Below, in pieces: positions 1-9,620 of a stretch of DNA of 64,000 nt; within the stretch, counting starts at the first letter, position 1, and the number at the start of each line of letters is the position of its first letter. A model generated the notes under the pieces. That model saw nothing but the letters and a program-made list of their open reading frames with translations. It searched no databases and was not told the DNA's origin. The DNA comes from Calycina herbarum (lineage: Eukaryota; Ascomycota; Leotiomycetes; Helotiales; Pezizellaceae): positions 124,001 to 188,000 of the forward strand of contig LLEY01000053.1 of assembly GCA_001414485.1 (NCBI GenBank), written 5' to 3'. The position numbers were made by a program, and so were the translations under genes.

Positions 1-1305
1 AATTGGAAAAAGTCACAAGTTCGTGGCGAGACTCTAAAGATTGTGGCTCGATGGATTGAAGAAGACCGTATAAGTGGGCGTGTGGTTCTTGGTGGTGGCA
101 GCAAGGCGGGCTCTATCTTCGGCTGGAATGACAAGAACTCGAAACCTGCCTCTATCTCTGCTGCATTTGCAGAGAGGAAGCCAAAGAAGAAAACAGAGCC
201 TGTTCCCGTTCCTGTCGCCGTAGACGTCCCCAGAGAATGGCCAAAGGGCCTAGTCAAAGAGCGTTCTGCCTCTCATAGTCGCTCTTCATCAAAAGTCCGG
301 AGGAAAAGTTCAGTGAAATCTACAACGAGTGTGGGGGATGTTAAGAATGAAAAGTCTTCTCCATTTCCCGTCGCCAATTTTGGGTGGAATACAGATACTG
401 TTGCTGAAAGCCCTAAGAAGGCTTCAAGCAGACCTTCATCCTCTCATAAGAAGTCGGGTTCCAAATCCAGCATCACTTCCATCACGAAGGCCCCTTCACC
501 AAAGCAAAATCGGCCACCACGAAGCCTGCACTCATCTACAGGCAGTGTTTCGAAAATAGGAGACTTTTCGCCGCAATCATTGTTCCCTGCTACCAAGCTC
601 GAGACTATCCTGTCTCCTTCCTTGGTCAAGCCCTCTCTATCGACGATCAACACCGGTCAACTCCCGCCCGTTCAGCCTGTCACGAAAATCCAAGATAGCT
701 TCGGTGACGATGATGATTGGGGTGATATGATATCTTCTCCAGCCACTGTCACCACAGCTCCAGTCTTGCCACTGAACAAGTTGCGGCATAAGAAATCCCA
801 GAGCTTGGCAGGGAATGTTCCGTCGGTGAAAGGCACAACAGCAGCAACTATACCCGGAAACAACCATCGTCCATCTGTTAGTTTTGATCAGATATTATCT
901 CCTACACATCCGTCCTCTCAAATTTCAAGCCCAGTAATTAGTCCTGGCTTTGCACCACCTATCCAACCTTTTACTTCAGATGTACCAACAGCTCCTCCAC
1001 CACCATCCAGCACCGTCAGTGATCCATGGGCCTCCGCGGATTTCTCATTCTTCGATTCCGCGCCAGCTCCAGTTCCTACGGTTGTGGCCAAACCAAAACT
1101 TGTATCAAAGGCGAAGAGTAAGCCAAATTCGGTACCCAAACCAAGCCCACTGAAATCTTCTTCATTAGCTGCAGCGCCTGTTAGTGCATCTCCCTCACCA
1201 ATCACGCCCAATACCGGACGATCAAAAGAAGAAATGGAACAGGATAGAATCGTGCAGAGTGTATTGAAGACACTCCCAGATTTGAGTTATATGTTCAACA
1301 GGTAA
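1..1305 (+). CDS. Ser/Pro/Lys-rich conserved fungal protein, C-terminal part (5' end outside window)
   Basis: The reading frame is open to the left edge, so the start lies upstream; the first in-window start-like codon (GTG at 43) is not convincing. About 434 residues are visible. The N-terminal visible stretch is ordered-looking (IVARWIEEDRISGRVVLGGG). The rest is strongly Ser/Pro/Lys-rich and probably disordered, with an acidic patch around DDDDWGDM (about nt 703-730) and a short C-terminal helix-like end finishing in LPDLSYMFNR. Acidic patches holding a Trp occur in many adaptor-binding proteins, but that link is a guess. The stop is at 1303-1305. The bases AG|GTAAGG overlap the stop, so a further spliced exon cannot be fully excluded. 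Product unknown; coding status is well supported by composition and length. Confidence 0.8.
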   Translation, partial: NWKKSQVRGETLKIVARWIEEDRISGRVVLGGGSKAGSIFGWNDKNSKPASISAAFAERKPKKKTEPVPVPVAVDVPREWPKGLVKERSASHSRSSSKVRRKSSVKSTTSVGDVKNEKSSPFPVANFGWNTDTVAESPKKASSRPSSSHKKSGSKSSITSITKAPSPKQNRPPRSLHSSTGSVSKIGDFSPQSLFPATKLETILSPSLVKPSLSTINTGQLPPVQPVTKIQDSFGDDDDWGDMISSPATVTTAPVLPLNKLRHKKSQSLAGNVPSVKGTTAATIPGNNHRPSVSFDQILSPTHPSSQISSPVISPGFAPPIQPFTSDVPTAPPPPSSTVSDPWASADFSFFDSAPAPVPTVVAKPKLVSKAKSKPNSVPKPSPLKSSSLAAAPVSASPSPITPNTGRSKEEMEQDRIVQSVLKTLPDLSYMFNR

Positions 1306-1740
1306 GGTAGTAAGACGGAAAAACCGAAGGCCAAAAATGGTCAGTTGTGAAATGAAGTCATGAAGGAAAGGGATACACGGCGTTTATTTTGAACATTGAA
1401 ATTATTTAGCGAGCATTAGTGGTGGGGTATAGGGGGTTTATTTATATAGCATATGGCTTCTATTGGATATTGTATAATAGCCTCACTGGGTTTCACGGAG
1501 TTTTCTGGGATGGAAATGACTGAAATGTAAAACCATTTCTATGGGAGTTTTGTCCTGGTTGGTGTAGCGGGATTGGTACGTGACTTTTTACTGTTGAGGG
1601 GTGATCGAGACCATCTTTCGGATGTCATAAATGAATTGGGGAACTTGATCCAGTAAGTCTCAATTGATTAGATTAAATTTGTACTACATTGGGTATCCAC
1701 GAACGAGCCCAGTTCCTCCCACCAATAAAGTTACAGGGAT
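1306..1740. other. intergenic, no gene seen
   Basis: This is the 3' flank of the first gene and upstream sequence of the AdoMetDC gene. It is AT-rich with no convincing ORF, RNA gene or repeat. Confidence 0.5.
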
Positions 1741-2906
1741 GACGCTAGTGGCGGGGTAGGGCAGAAATTCGGATTTCCTGGCAAAAAAGTGACAAAAATC
1801 ACTCATCAACAACACCTCAACTCCTCAACTCCTCAACCATTGCACCTCACACTTATACTGCCATTTTCCTGGCGTACTGAACAATCCATATTCTGCTACG
1901 GCTTCTCGCCAACTCCACAAGCTTCTCGAGCGAGAATTGGCGCACGAATTGTCGAGGTAAGTCCAGATACAACACCGGGAATTTGCTCCTGAAAGGCGCT
2001 GACCGAATGACGTTCAGCGCAGCAGCTTCCCCCCACGAGCAAAGGCACACGACAAGAAATTTTCCCAGAGGCCAACAACATTCACAACAACGTAACGCGA
2101 ACTTCCCTCTGGCAAATCATCCTGACTCACGACCGGATACCTGCCACAGCAACCTCCATCCTTTTCTTCCAATGAAGTCTAATCTTTAAAACTACGCAAA
2201 CCCTTTGCAGATTGTCACGCTGAACACCAGGCGTGGCATTGCAAACTTTTCCAAAACTTCTCTAAATTACTCTATGAGCACCAAAGACCTCCTTCGATTC
2301 CTATCCAAGCCAGCAAAGTCAGTTCAACTCCTATTCACGTTTTCCACTGAAGCGGTGTGCTTCACTGGGTCAAGAGTTCCCCACAGCCTCTGTCAAGTCT
2401 GTGATGGCTCCGCTTGACGAACACCACTTCACTTCAGAACCTCAAGACTTGACACCGTTACAACTGCTAACATATCTTCTTCCAGACCTCGATAGCACCA
2501 GCCACGCCCCCTTTCGACCCTACCTCAACCCCAATACATCGCAGATAACCCTCGTCTGCTAGACCCGATATCCATCCACGGTATCGGCATCTACAGAGCG
2601 AGGACAATTAAACGAGTCAACATTCCTTCCCAAAAGGACTTCTTCATTCCCTTGTGCACCCGACCTCCATAACGTCCCCTAGACGTTGCCATAATCCGCC
2701 CATTCAGCTGGCTCCGCCAGCACATTTTATATCCCACGGTTCTGTGGGCCTTCTCTTCTCAGGCGGACACCGCAAGGTTCGTCTGAGTGGCAGATAGTGC
2801 TTCACGGTACTTGCCAATCAAGATCTCGTCGATACTATTGGAAGAAACCTTGCTTGGGGACCCATAAATCAGAGATATAAACAACTACATTGTCAAATAC
2901 GTAGTT
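1741..2906 (+). promoter_or_regulatory. promoter and long 5' leader of the AdoMetDC gene, with candidate introns and upstream ORFs
   Basis: No main ORF lies here, but leader features are visible. A good candidate leader intron runs 1957-2017 (GTAAGT, branch-like GCTGAC, ends TTCAG). A second 3' splice-like end (CTGCTAAC then TTCTTCCAG) ends at 2485. Upstream ATGs include 2172 (5 codons), 2274 (47 codons, ends 2417) and 2404 (52 codons, ends 2562). The last two overlap in different frames, so splicing would decide which is translated. AdoMetDC mRNAs of animals and plants are controlled by small upstream ORFs responding to polyamines, and a leader uORF has also been reported for the Neurospora gene as far as I recall. 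Control here is therefore an inference. The transcription start is not determined. Confidence 0.45.
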
Positions 2907-4550
2907 ATGGTCAACCTCGATATCCCCTCCGAGTACACTTTCTCACCTTCTGAAGGCACACCTCACTTGACAATCAATCGTGAGGCTACCATCGACCTTG
3001 ATAGTAGCAATGCATTCGAAGGTGAGCCTTTACAAAGTGATGTTGTAAATATAATACTAACAAAAACAGGCCCCGAGAAATTATTAGAAGTCTGGTTTGC
3101 TGCGGCCCCAGAACTTCTCCCTCCAGGAGCAAAGGAGAATGGATTGAAAGCAGTTTCTTCCGAGACATGGAAGGAGATGTTGGATTTGGTTAATTGCAAG
3201 GTTCTTTCAGTTGTTGAGTCTGATCATGTCGACGCTTACTTGCTTTCCGAGTCGAGCATGTTCGTCTTCCCACACAAGCTCATCCTCAAGACATGTGGCA
3301 CGACAACTCTTCTACTTGGTCTCCGGCGTATGTTGAGAATTGCCGCTGTGGATGCTGGATTTCCTACCCCCAACGGCGAATCTCTTACCAAAGTCAGTAC
3401 TGCGGCTACCCCTTATCGGGTATTCTACAGTCGAAAGAACTTCTTGTTCCCCGATAAGCAACATGGACCTCACCGAAGCTGGAAACACGAAGTTGCTTTC
3501 CTCGACGATATGTTCACTGGTGGTAGTGCTTACATGGTTGGAAAGATGAACGGTGATCATTGGTACCTTTATTTGACGACACCGAACTCGTGTCTTACAC
3601 CTCCACGAACCCCGGAAAGCACAAGTCCAACTACCGAGACTAAAATCTTGAGTCTTCCATCCAGCGCAGCATATGCTGTTGGACAAGGCGCACTCAGCAA
3701 CGATGATGAAACCCTTGAAATCTTGATGACGGACCTTGAACAGGAGAACGCTAAACAATTTTACCTTGAACACGCGAGTGCGGTCGCGGAGGGTAAATAT
3801 TCTACCAGAGCAAACGAGGCCAGAAAGGAAGCATCAGACAGTCTAGGTGACTTGAGTGGAAACGGTATGACAGGATCAAACTTGAGCGGAACCACAGCAG
3901 GAAGTACGGATGACACATTCGACGTCTTCAGCAACACCTCTTCCGAGAATGGAATCGTCACACCAGATGATGATGTTGGATTCCCAGAGGAACTCAGTAC
4001 CGAAGGTCACGCTTTGGGGACGGTCGTCTCTGAAGCTTGCGGTCTCTCAGACGTCTATTCTACCTCTCGTTACCCCGACGCAAGAGTTGACGCCTACCTC
4101 TTCACACCATGTGGATTCTCCGCCAACGGAGTCATTCCAGCCCCGGACAAAGCAGGAACAGCAACACATTATTTCACCGTCCATGTAACTCCTGAACCAC
4201 AATGTTCCTACGCCTCCTTCGAAACCAACGTCCCAGGTCGACAATCTGGTCGGGAGACTGTCGAGGTCATTGAACATGTTGTCAATATATTCAAACCCGG
4301 ACGCTTCAGTGTCACCCTTTTTGAGGCTAAGACCGAGCCTATAGAAGTACGACTACTGGTTGATGGGGCAGCCGATTCTAACGCTGTTGATCATGGAAAG
4401 ATCAGAAGTGCGAAGATGGACAAGATCAAGGGGTATCGCAGAGTGGATCGGATTGTTCATGATTTCGATGGGTATGATCTGGTTTTCCGGTATTATGAAC
4501 GGGATGATTGGGCTGGGGGTGCGCCGAGACTGGGGGAGATTGATACTTGA
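2907..4550 (+). CDS. spe2: S-adenosylmethionine decarboxylase proenzyme (polyamine synthesis)
   Basis: The enzyme decarboxylates S-adenosylmethionine to give the aminopropyl donor for spermidine and spermine; it is cytosolic. The diagnostic self-cleavage site LSESSMF is present. Glu at nt 3249-3251 is followed by the Ser that becomes the pyruvoyl group, so processing gives a small beta and a large alpha chain. Other family marks are FEG-PEKLLEVWF near the N-terminus, LKTCGTT just after the cleavage site, and a C-terminal HVTPEPQCSYASFE block. A 48-bp intron (3022-3069) lies inside the uninterrupted frame. Because its length is a multiple of three, translation through it adds 16 false residues; removing it restores the family sequence FEGPEKLLEVWF and gives 531 aa. 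The Ser/Thr-rich insert around nt 3580-3960 is longer than in animal enzymes, as is usual in fungi. ATG 2907 is the first in frame and the protein aligns from there. Confidence 0.96.
   Translation: MVNLDIPSEYTFSPSEGTPHLTINREATIDLDSSNAFEGEPLQSDVVNIILTKTGPEKLLEVWFAAAPELLPPGAKENGLKAVSSETWKEMLDLVNCKVLSVVESDHVDAYLLSESSMFVFPHKLILKTCGTTTLLLGLRRMLRIAAVDAGFPTPNGESLTKVSTAATPYRVFYSRKNFLFPDKQHGPHRSWKHEVAFLDDMFTGGSAYMVGKMNGDHWYLYLTTPNSCLTPPRTPESTSPTTETKILSLPSSAAYAVGQGALSNDDETLEILMTDLEQENAKQFYLEHASAVAEGKYSTRANEARKEASDSLGDLSGNGMTGSNLSGTTAGSTDDTFDVFSNTSSENGIVTPDDDVGFPEELSTEGHALGTVVSEACGLSDVYSTSRYPDARVDAYLFTPCGFSANGVIPAPDKAGTATHYFTVHVTPEPQCSYASFETNVPGRQSGRETVEVIEHVVNIFKPGRFSVTLFEAKTEPIEVRLLVDGAADSNAVDHGKIRSAKMDKIKGYRRVDRIVHDFDGYDLVFRYYERDDWAGGAPRLGEIDT
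3022..3069 (+). other. spliceosomal intron inside the AdoMetDC gene
   Basis: It begins GTGAGC, has a perfect TACTAAC branch site at 3055-3061 and ends ACAG at 3069. Joining the exons turns the codon G|GC into Gly in FEGPEK, matching the enzyme family. It has no in-frame stop and is 48 nt long, so an unspliced reading looks deceptively intact. Confidence 0.93.
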
Positions 4551-5261
4551 GGGGAGACCACGGTGCTGAGAGGGGAGGGGACGAATCTCCTTGTGTTCTT
4601 TCTTTGAAGGCAACGAAATTATCCTCGTCTTTTATGCTGCTCTTGTTGCCTTGTTAAGAATTCGGTCTACAGTCCTTACCTACTCGGAATTTCGAGTTTC
4701 GGGGTTTTTCCTTGAGGAATGAACAGTCTTGTGATGGTGGGGGGGTTTTACCTACTCTCGGTGGAGATATCCGGTATATGATTCAAGCAGGAAAAGAGAT
4801 ACACTCGTTGTTTCTACGGGGGAATTGGTTGGAGATGATGATTATGACGATAGCTTTCTTTACAAATAAACGAAAAATACGACTCTCTTTAATAAACATT
4901 CGTCTGTTTGTCAGAATTCTGGCATCTACCCTCAAGCACTAGAAGATTTGAGCTCCGCTAATGTGGCGATTTCAATTCTCCCAAGTCAATTGGGACAATA
5001 TCTCAACCCCCTTAAATAGCACGTATAGAGACCGTGATTAAACTCTAGTGCAAGACCTCTCTTGTAACGAGTCCATACTATTTTACAAAGTTGCTTTTTC
5101 CCTATCAGCTTTCTATCTGGCTCGCCAAAAAGCCTGAGTGGGGCATGAGCCCACAATGGCACACGTACATCCATTCACACAGTGCCACAAAATTGGGTTT
5201 TCCCCATTTCAAGCTACAAATATGAAAACCGTCGTCCAAATAACCCTGCTCGTCAGGAAAA
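4551..5261. other. 3' flank of AdoMetDC gene and upstream region of the tRNA, no further gene seen
   Basis: AT-rich in the middle; the short frames here do not look like protein. No repeat or RNA structure was recognised before the tRNA. Confidence 0.5.
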
Positions 5262-5406
5262 GGTGTTGTGGTCTAGCGGTATGATTCTCGCTTAGGGCTA
5301 ACTCTATGTTACAACTTGCGAGAGGTCCCCGGGTAAGTTTATTTGATACAATTAGAATAGGAATCAAAAGTTAATAGTTTGTTTAGTTCAATCCCGGGCA
5401 ACGCCC
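5262..5406 (+). tRNA. tRNA-Pro (anticodon AGG) with two interruptions
   Basis: The acceptor stem GGTGTTG (5262-5268) pairs fully with CAACGCC (5399-5405), with C as discriminator (5406); CCA is not encoded. The D arm begins GTCT at 5271. The anticodon stem CTCGC (5287-5291) pairs with GCGAG (5318-5322), and the anticodon AGG is at 5294-5296. A 19-nt intron (5298-5316) sits after position 37, the normal place for nuclear tRNA introns. The T stem halves CCCGG (5328-5332) and CCGGG (5394-5398) are separated by 54 extra bases plus the seven-base loop TTCAATC. Without both interruptions the tRNA is a normal 72 nt. Box A (TGGTCTAGCGG, from 5269) is intact. Box B reads AGTTCAATCCC (5385-5395), with the insertion supplying its first two bases. 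A run of Ts at 5424-5430 can terminate Pol III. It may be functional only if the second insertion is removed; otherwise it is a pseudogene. Confidence 0.85.
5333..5386 (+). other. 54-bp GT-AG insertion in the tRNA T arm, candidate spliceosomal-type intron
   Basis: The insertion lies exactly between T-stem position 53 and T-loop position 54. It starts GTAAGT, the best fungal 5' splice consensus, and ends TTTAG. A weak branch-like GTTAATA lies about 12 nt before the end. It is AT-rich, unlike the tRNA body. Its exact ends are ambiguous by one base because of a shared G. Confidence 0.6.
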
Positions 5407-5902
5407 TGTTTATTGAAACTTTATTTTTTTGCTGTTTTTTGGGGGTTAGGGACTGTTTCTTTTTTTGGTTGGCTTTTTTAAAGGGGCCATTCAGGGAAGT
5501 ATTGGGCTTTTGAGGGGAGGGAGGCATTGGGAGTTGGGCAAAGGGGAAGTTTGATGGGAAGTGAATGGGCTGGATTTGATGAGGGAGTAGTGGTGAAAGA
5601 TGGGCGTGAATCTTTTTTTGGAGGTTGGAGATAAACTTTTAGGCGAGGAAAGGAGATTGACTTCTTGTCCATTGCTGTGATGAATAATCTTGGGCTTAGG
5701 GAGATATGCACGATGGGACAGGTAATAACTAATTTCAAACGTTCTTGGATATTTTCCCGGTGATTTTTTTGGAATAAAGTGAGAGATCAAAATAACTGTA
5801 TGTCCAGAAACACTTTCAAAGACGAAGAGGTGTTGTATATATATACTCGGCGCTTATTCATATTTATTAGAGAACACTTTACGAGCCTGGCTCCATAAGT
5901 CT
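5407..5902. other. intergenic between tRNA and transposon
   Basis: T-runs just after the tRNA, then a purine-rich plus strand (about 5490-5680) without start-to-stop frames that look like genes. Nothing else recognised. Confidence 0.5.
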
Positions 5903-7172
5903 GTGCGTTCAGGGTGTTTTTGCCGACTTGCCGACTTTTAGCCCACCAAGCTACTCAACAACACTACCAACAAGATGCCCCCCACCACCCCCCCTCTCGA
6001 CGACTGGCATCATCAGAAAGGCTTCGAAATACGTACTAAACACAAGGAGGCTATGCGCCAGCTTCACTGGTTCGGAAAAGTCCCGATTTGCGCCCTACAG
6101 CAACGCTACAAAAACCCCTCTACTGGCGAACCTCTTGGAGAGAGTACGATTCGGAAAATCCTTGGCTACGCAGCCCCAGAACGAGCTCGCGCAGGACGCA
6201 CTGGACGGAGAGTTCTGTTATCGGATAGCGAAGTAGACGAGGTTATCGTACATTGTACGCAAAGCTGGGAAAACCGTATAATGGACTGGCCGCTACTTAA
6301 GGAGCAGCTTGGGCTGGAATGCTCGGTGGAAACATTACAGCGCAGGATGCACGAAAGGGGCTATTATCGTTGCGTAGCCTGTCAAAAGCCTTATTTGACT
6401 CTAGCGCAAGTTTCTGCTAGGTATCTTTGGGCTCTCGCGTATATCTTTTAGCATTTGGAATGGTTGAAGGTCCTATGGAGCGACGAAGTGACCTTCCTAG
6501 TTAGAGGACGGTCAAGCAAGCAAAAGGTTACTCGGGATACTAAGAAAGGCTACTTAGAAAGGTTCTGCGATACTTGTATTCAGCATCAATTCCACCGAGG
6601 TCATACTACGCTAGTCAACGCATAGGGGGCTATTGGCTATGGGTACAAATCTCGTCTAATTTTCATTGAAGGCAATGGAAAGAAGGGCGCATTTCTACAG
6701 ACCGACTACCTTACGCAAGTCTTAGAATTTATCTAGCCTATCCTTGAGGCCTTCGCTTTAATTACTTATACTCTTCGCCCTTCGGCCGAGCCTCTATTCA
6801 TAGAAGACGGAAATCCAGCTCACGGACACAAATCAACAGTGAATTGCTACGCTAGATTTCGTATAAAGCACGGTATTAAATTAATGCCACATCCCTTAAC
6901 CTCACCCGACATGAATCCTATAGAGAAGTGCTGGCGGTGGATAAAACAGGCCCTCCATAGGAGACAACACCAACCGACTACTGAGGCTTAGATGCGCTAA
7001 GCCGTGACAGAGGAATGGGAGGCTATACCACAGGATTGGATAAATAAGTTGATTTTAAAGCAGGAACATTGGGTTACTGTTCTCGCGGAACGCCATGGGT
7101 GGTCTACTCCTAATTAAATTAAGTTACTATTCAGCGATTCAATGATTTATCGTAAAAATGCCCTGAACGCAC
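5903..7172 (+). mobile_element. Tc1/mariner-type DNA transposon copy
   Basis: The ends share an inverted repeat: GTGCGTTCAGGG at 5903 and its complement CCCTGAACGCAC ending at 7172, continuing imperfectly inward to about 22 bp. The body encodes a transposase-like frame. I could not see a clean TA duplication: there is TA at 5896 on the left, but the right flank is altered by the solo LTR insertion. Mutations are mostly C-to-T and create TAG/TAA stops, so RIP is lighter here than in the block to the right. Confidence 0.8.
5975..7117 (+). pseudogene. broken DDE transposase (Tc1/mariner type)
   Basis: One reading frame stays protein-like from ATG 5975 to a stop at 7115-7117, but is interrupted by in-frame stops at about 6449, 6622, 6733, 6988 and 7000. 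The catalytic blocks are visible: WSDEVTF (first Asp), FIEDGNPAHGHK (second Asp) and SPDMNPIEKCWRW (third acidic block). The N-terminal part has a helix-turn-helix-like DNA-binding region. All stops sit at places where one C-to-T or G-to-A change explains them. No frameshift is needed. Confidence 0.85.
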
Positions 7173-7173
7173 G

Positions 7174-7604
7174 TGTCACGAATCACGTGCACACGTGATA
7201 AGTGAAGACCAGGCGGCGCGCTGACAGGTTAAGCACTATCGGAATACTCTTATAGCAAATAGGGATCGGTTAGGATGGCTAAGCGATCCAGGGATTTCAT
7301 TTGGATATAGTCACGTGATGGACCCCAGAGGATCCGTTAGGGATCCAAAGGGGTCCCGGGATCCAGAAGGGATCCAACAGTTGGAACAAAGAACGATGGT
7401 TCTATATAAGACTGGCACGTCTGCCATTAGATAGGAGCTTCGTGCTCAACCTTAGTTATCAATCTTATCAATATTGTTTGACATCTTTGATACAAGTAAC
7501 GAGTTCACTTCCAAGTGAACAACCCGGCGCATCTGTACCTCTTACTGTATACCAACCCATCGAGACTTAGTCACCTTTGTTTAGTTATTTTGAGTTTCGT
7601 TACA
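7174..7604 (+). repeat. solo LTR of the gypsy A family, almost free of RIP
   Basis: It begins TGTCACGAATCACG and ends CGTTACA, and is flanked by the 5-bp duplication GCACG (7169-7173 and 7605-7609). The same LTR, heavily mutated, appears at 8167-8613, 25952-26398, 36556-36942 and, inverted, at 60301-60763. It sits in the right terminal repeat of the mariner copy. It contains a cluster of GGATCC-like repeats around 7320-7375. Confidence 0.92.
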
Positions 7605-7889
7605 GCACGGTCCTGTGAAGGTTAGCTCGTTAGGTAGTAGAGAACAACTAGGAGAAGATATCAGAGAGCTCGTACTAGACTGTAAAAGCGGGAGTAAATA
7701 TATCAGGTTCGTATCTCTCTCGTTATTCTAATTCTTTAGAGGAGTTACAAGTATATTATTCTAAATACTAGAAGAATCAAAATTTACTTAGAGTTATAGA
7801 AGATTTAAACGACATCGGTTAGTACGAGGTGTTGATTTCTATAGATAAGATAAGATTAGATTAGATCTAGTCTAATAATATTATTCCTA
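7605..7889. other. flank between solo LTR and foldback element
   Basis: Becomes increasingly AT-rich to the right. No gene seen. It ends with the TA at 7888-7889 that flanks the next element. Confidence 0.5.
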
Positions 7890-8166
7890 TACTACGAGTA
7901 TATAGATTTAACTAATCTCTAAGCCTTAGAAGAGCTAAGTTATAATATTATAATAAGCTCTTCTAAGAGTTATATAACTTATATAATATTATAACTTACT
8001 AGCTATATAATTTATTAGCTCTTATATATATAAAATATTAATATTAGCCTTTATTAGCTTTATAATAACTAATAAAGAAATAGTTTATATACTAGCTTTA
8101 TTTAAAAAGCTTAGTTTATTAATAATTAAAAGTTAAATATATATTAGTAATAATTTAGTCTATTAA

Positions 8167-8613
8167 TATTACGAATTACGTTATACGTAGTAAGTAGTCT
8201 AGACGGCGCTCTGATAGAACAAGGTACGATATCTAGGAAATAGAAGATAACATAGGAGGGAATTAGTAATATAAAGATATTTAGGTATTCTAGGATCTTA
8301 TTATTAGATAACTGTTAGTAGTTATATAATAGATCCTCTTAGATCCCTTAGAGAATCTAGAGAGATCTAGGGATCTAGGCTTATATAGGGATCTAAGTAG
8401 TACGAGAGGTTCTATATAAGACTAGTACTTCTGCTATTAGATAGAAGCTTCGTACTTAACTTTAGTTATTAATCTTATTATCTTATTTAATATCTTTAAT
8501 ATAAGTAACAAGTTTACTTCTAAGTAAATAACCTAGCGTATCTATACTTCTTACCTATATACTAACCTTCGAGACTTAGTTATCTTTATTTAGTTCGTTT
8601 GAGTTTCGTTATA
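8167..8613 (+). repeat. 5' LTR of element A
   Basis: Begins TATTACG (from TGTTACG) and ends CGTTATA (from CGTTACA). It has the same length as the 3' LTR. Confidence 0.9.
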
Positions 8614-8829
8614 CTTTAAGTACCTACTTAGAAGTTCAGTTGCTATAGCTCTAGTAACCCCTGCCGTAGCTAGCTCGAATACTAGTCGAGTTAACGTTGT
8701 AGGAACATCTAGAAGCACTACTAGAAGAACACCTGCTAGTACATAGTTAACTAGGAACGACGATAATATTAGTATACTAGACGTCTCTAAGCTCTATAAG
8801 GTTAAAGTACTTAAATCTATTAAAGTTAA

Positions 8830-9620
8830 GATACTAGATATATATTATAGAAAGCGAAAGAAACTCGACTTATTTCTTCTTTAAATAGACATCTACTTTA
8901 ACTTTAATTCTAATAAGTTTAAAGGTAATTATAACTTATAAACTATCTTTATTATCTCCTACCTTAGAGGATTAGTATTAGAATAGGCTTAGCTATACTT
9001 AGAGGACTTCTTTAAGAATAAGAATAAAGATAGAAAGATAGAATTAACTAAGATTATATTTAAATCTTAAAGAGAATTTAAGACAACTATTAGAAAAGTC
9101 TTTAGAGACTTCGACGTAATCTAAACAGCTATATATAAGCTTTTAGAGTTATACTAGACTAGATTAGTAATAGATTACGCTAATAAATTTTAATAATATA
9201 GAACAAAGTTAGGATAGAATACTATCGCTCTTATAGAACTCTTCTATAGAGGATTAAAGATATATATCTGTAAGGAAATAGCTAAATAGAATATATAATT
9301 CTTAACTATTATAGGTATAATTAAAGAAGTTGTCTAGCTAGATAACTACTTATACGAATTTAGAAAGAGTAACTCTAAGTACGAAGAAAAGAGTAAGAGA
9401 TTAGGAAAGTAGAAGTACTCTTACGCTAAACATAATAAGAAGGCAAATACTATATAAAAGAAAACCTTTCTAAAGAAAGAAGGACTTTTCTAGAAGAAGC
9501 GAAATTATTAACACGAGTAGAACTTGTGTTATAACTGTAGCCTCTCTAGCTATAGAGTAAATAAGTATAGTAAGAAGAAAGACTCTAATAAGAAGAGACG
9601 AATCAACGCTACGATTCTTA
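8830..9620 (+). pseudogene. gag of element A, broken
   Basis: Fragments of a Ty3 Gag are readable between stops: KFKGNYNL, YLRGLVLE and YLEDFFKN in the capsid, then a degraded CCHC knuckle near 9530 (CYNCSLSS...VNKYSKK). The stops are mainly TAG/TAA where CAG, TGG or CAA would be expected. Confidence 0.75.

Noticed and set aside
2205..2417. Open frame starting at a non-ATG codon before the AdoMetDC gene
   Set aside because: Its first ATG is at 2274; treated only as a candidate upstream ORF, not a protein gene.
3312..3773. 153-codon minus-strand frame inside the AdoMetDC gene
   Set aside because: It is the antisense shadow of a conserved coding region, without family-like sequence.
5333..5386. 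Insertion in the tRNA as a transposon footprint
   Set aside because: No target duplication longer than one base and no inverted ends; the GT...AG form fits an intron better, though origin remains open.
5478..5790. Two overlapping minus-strand frames rich in Pro and Ser
   Set aside because: Low-complexity purine/pyrimidine bias explains them; no start context or domain.
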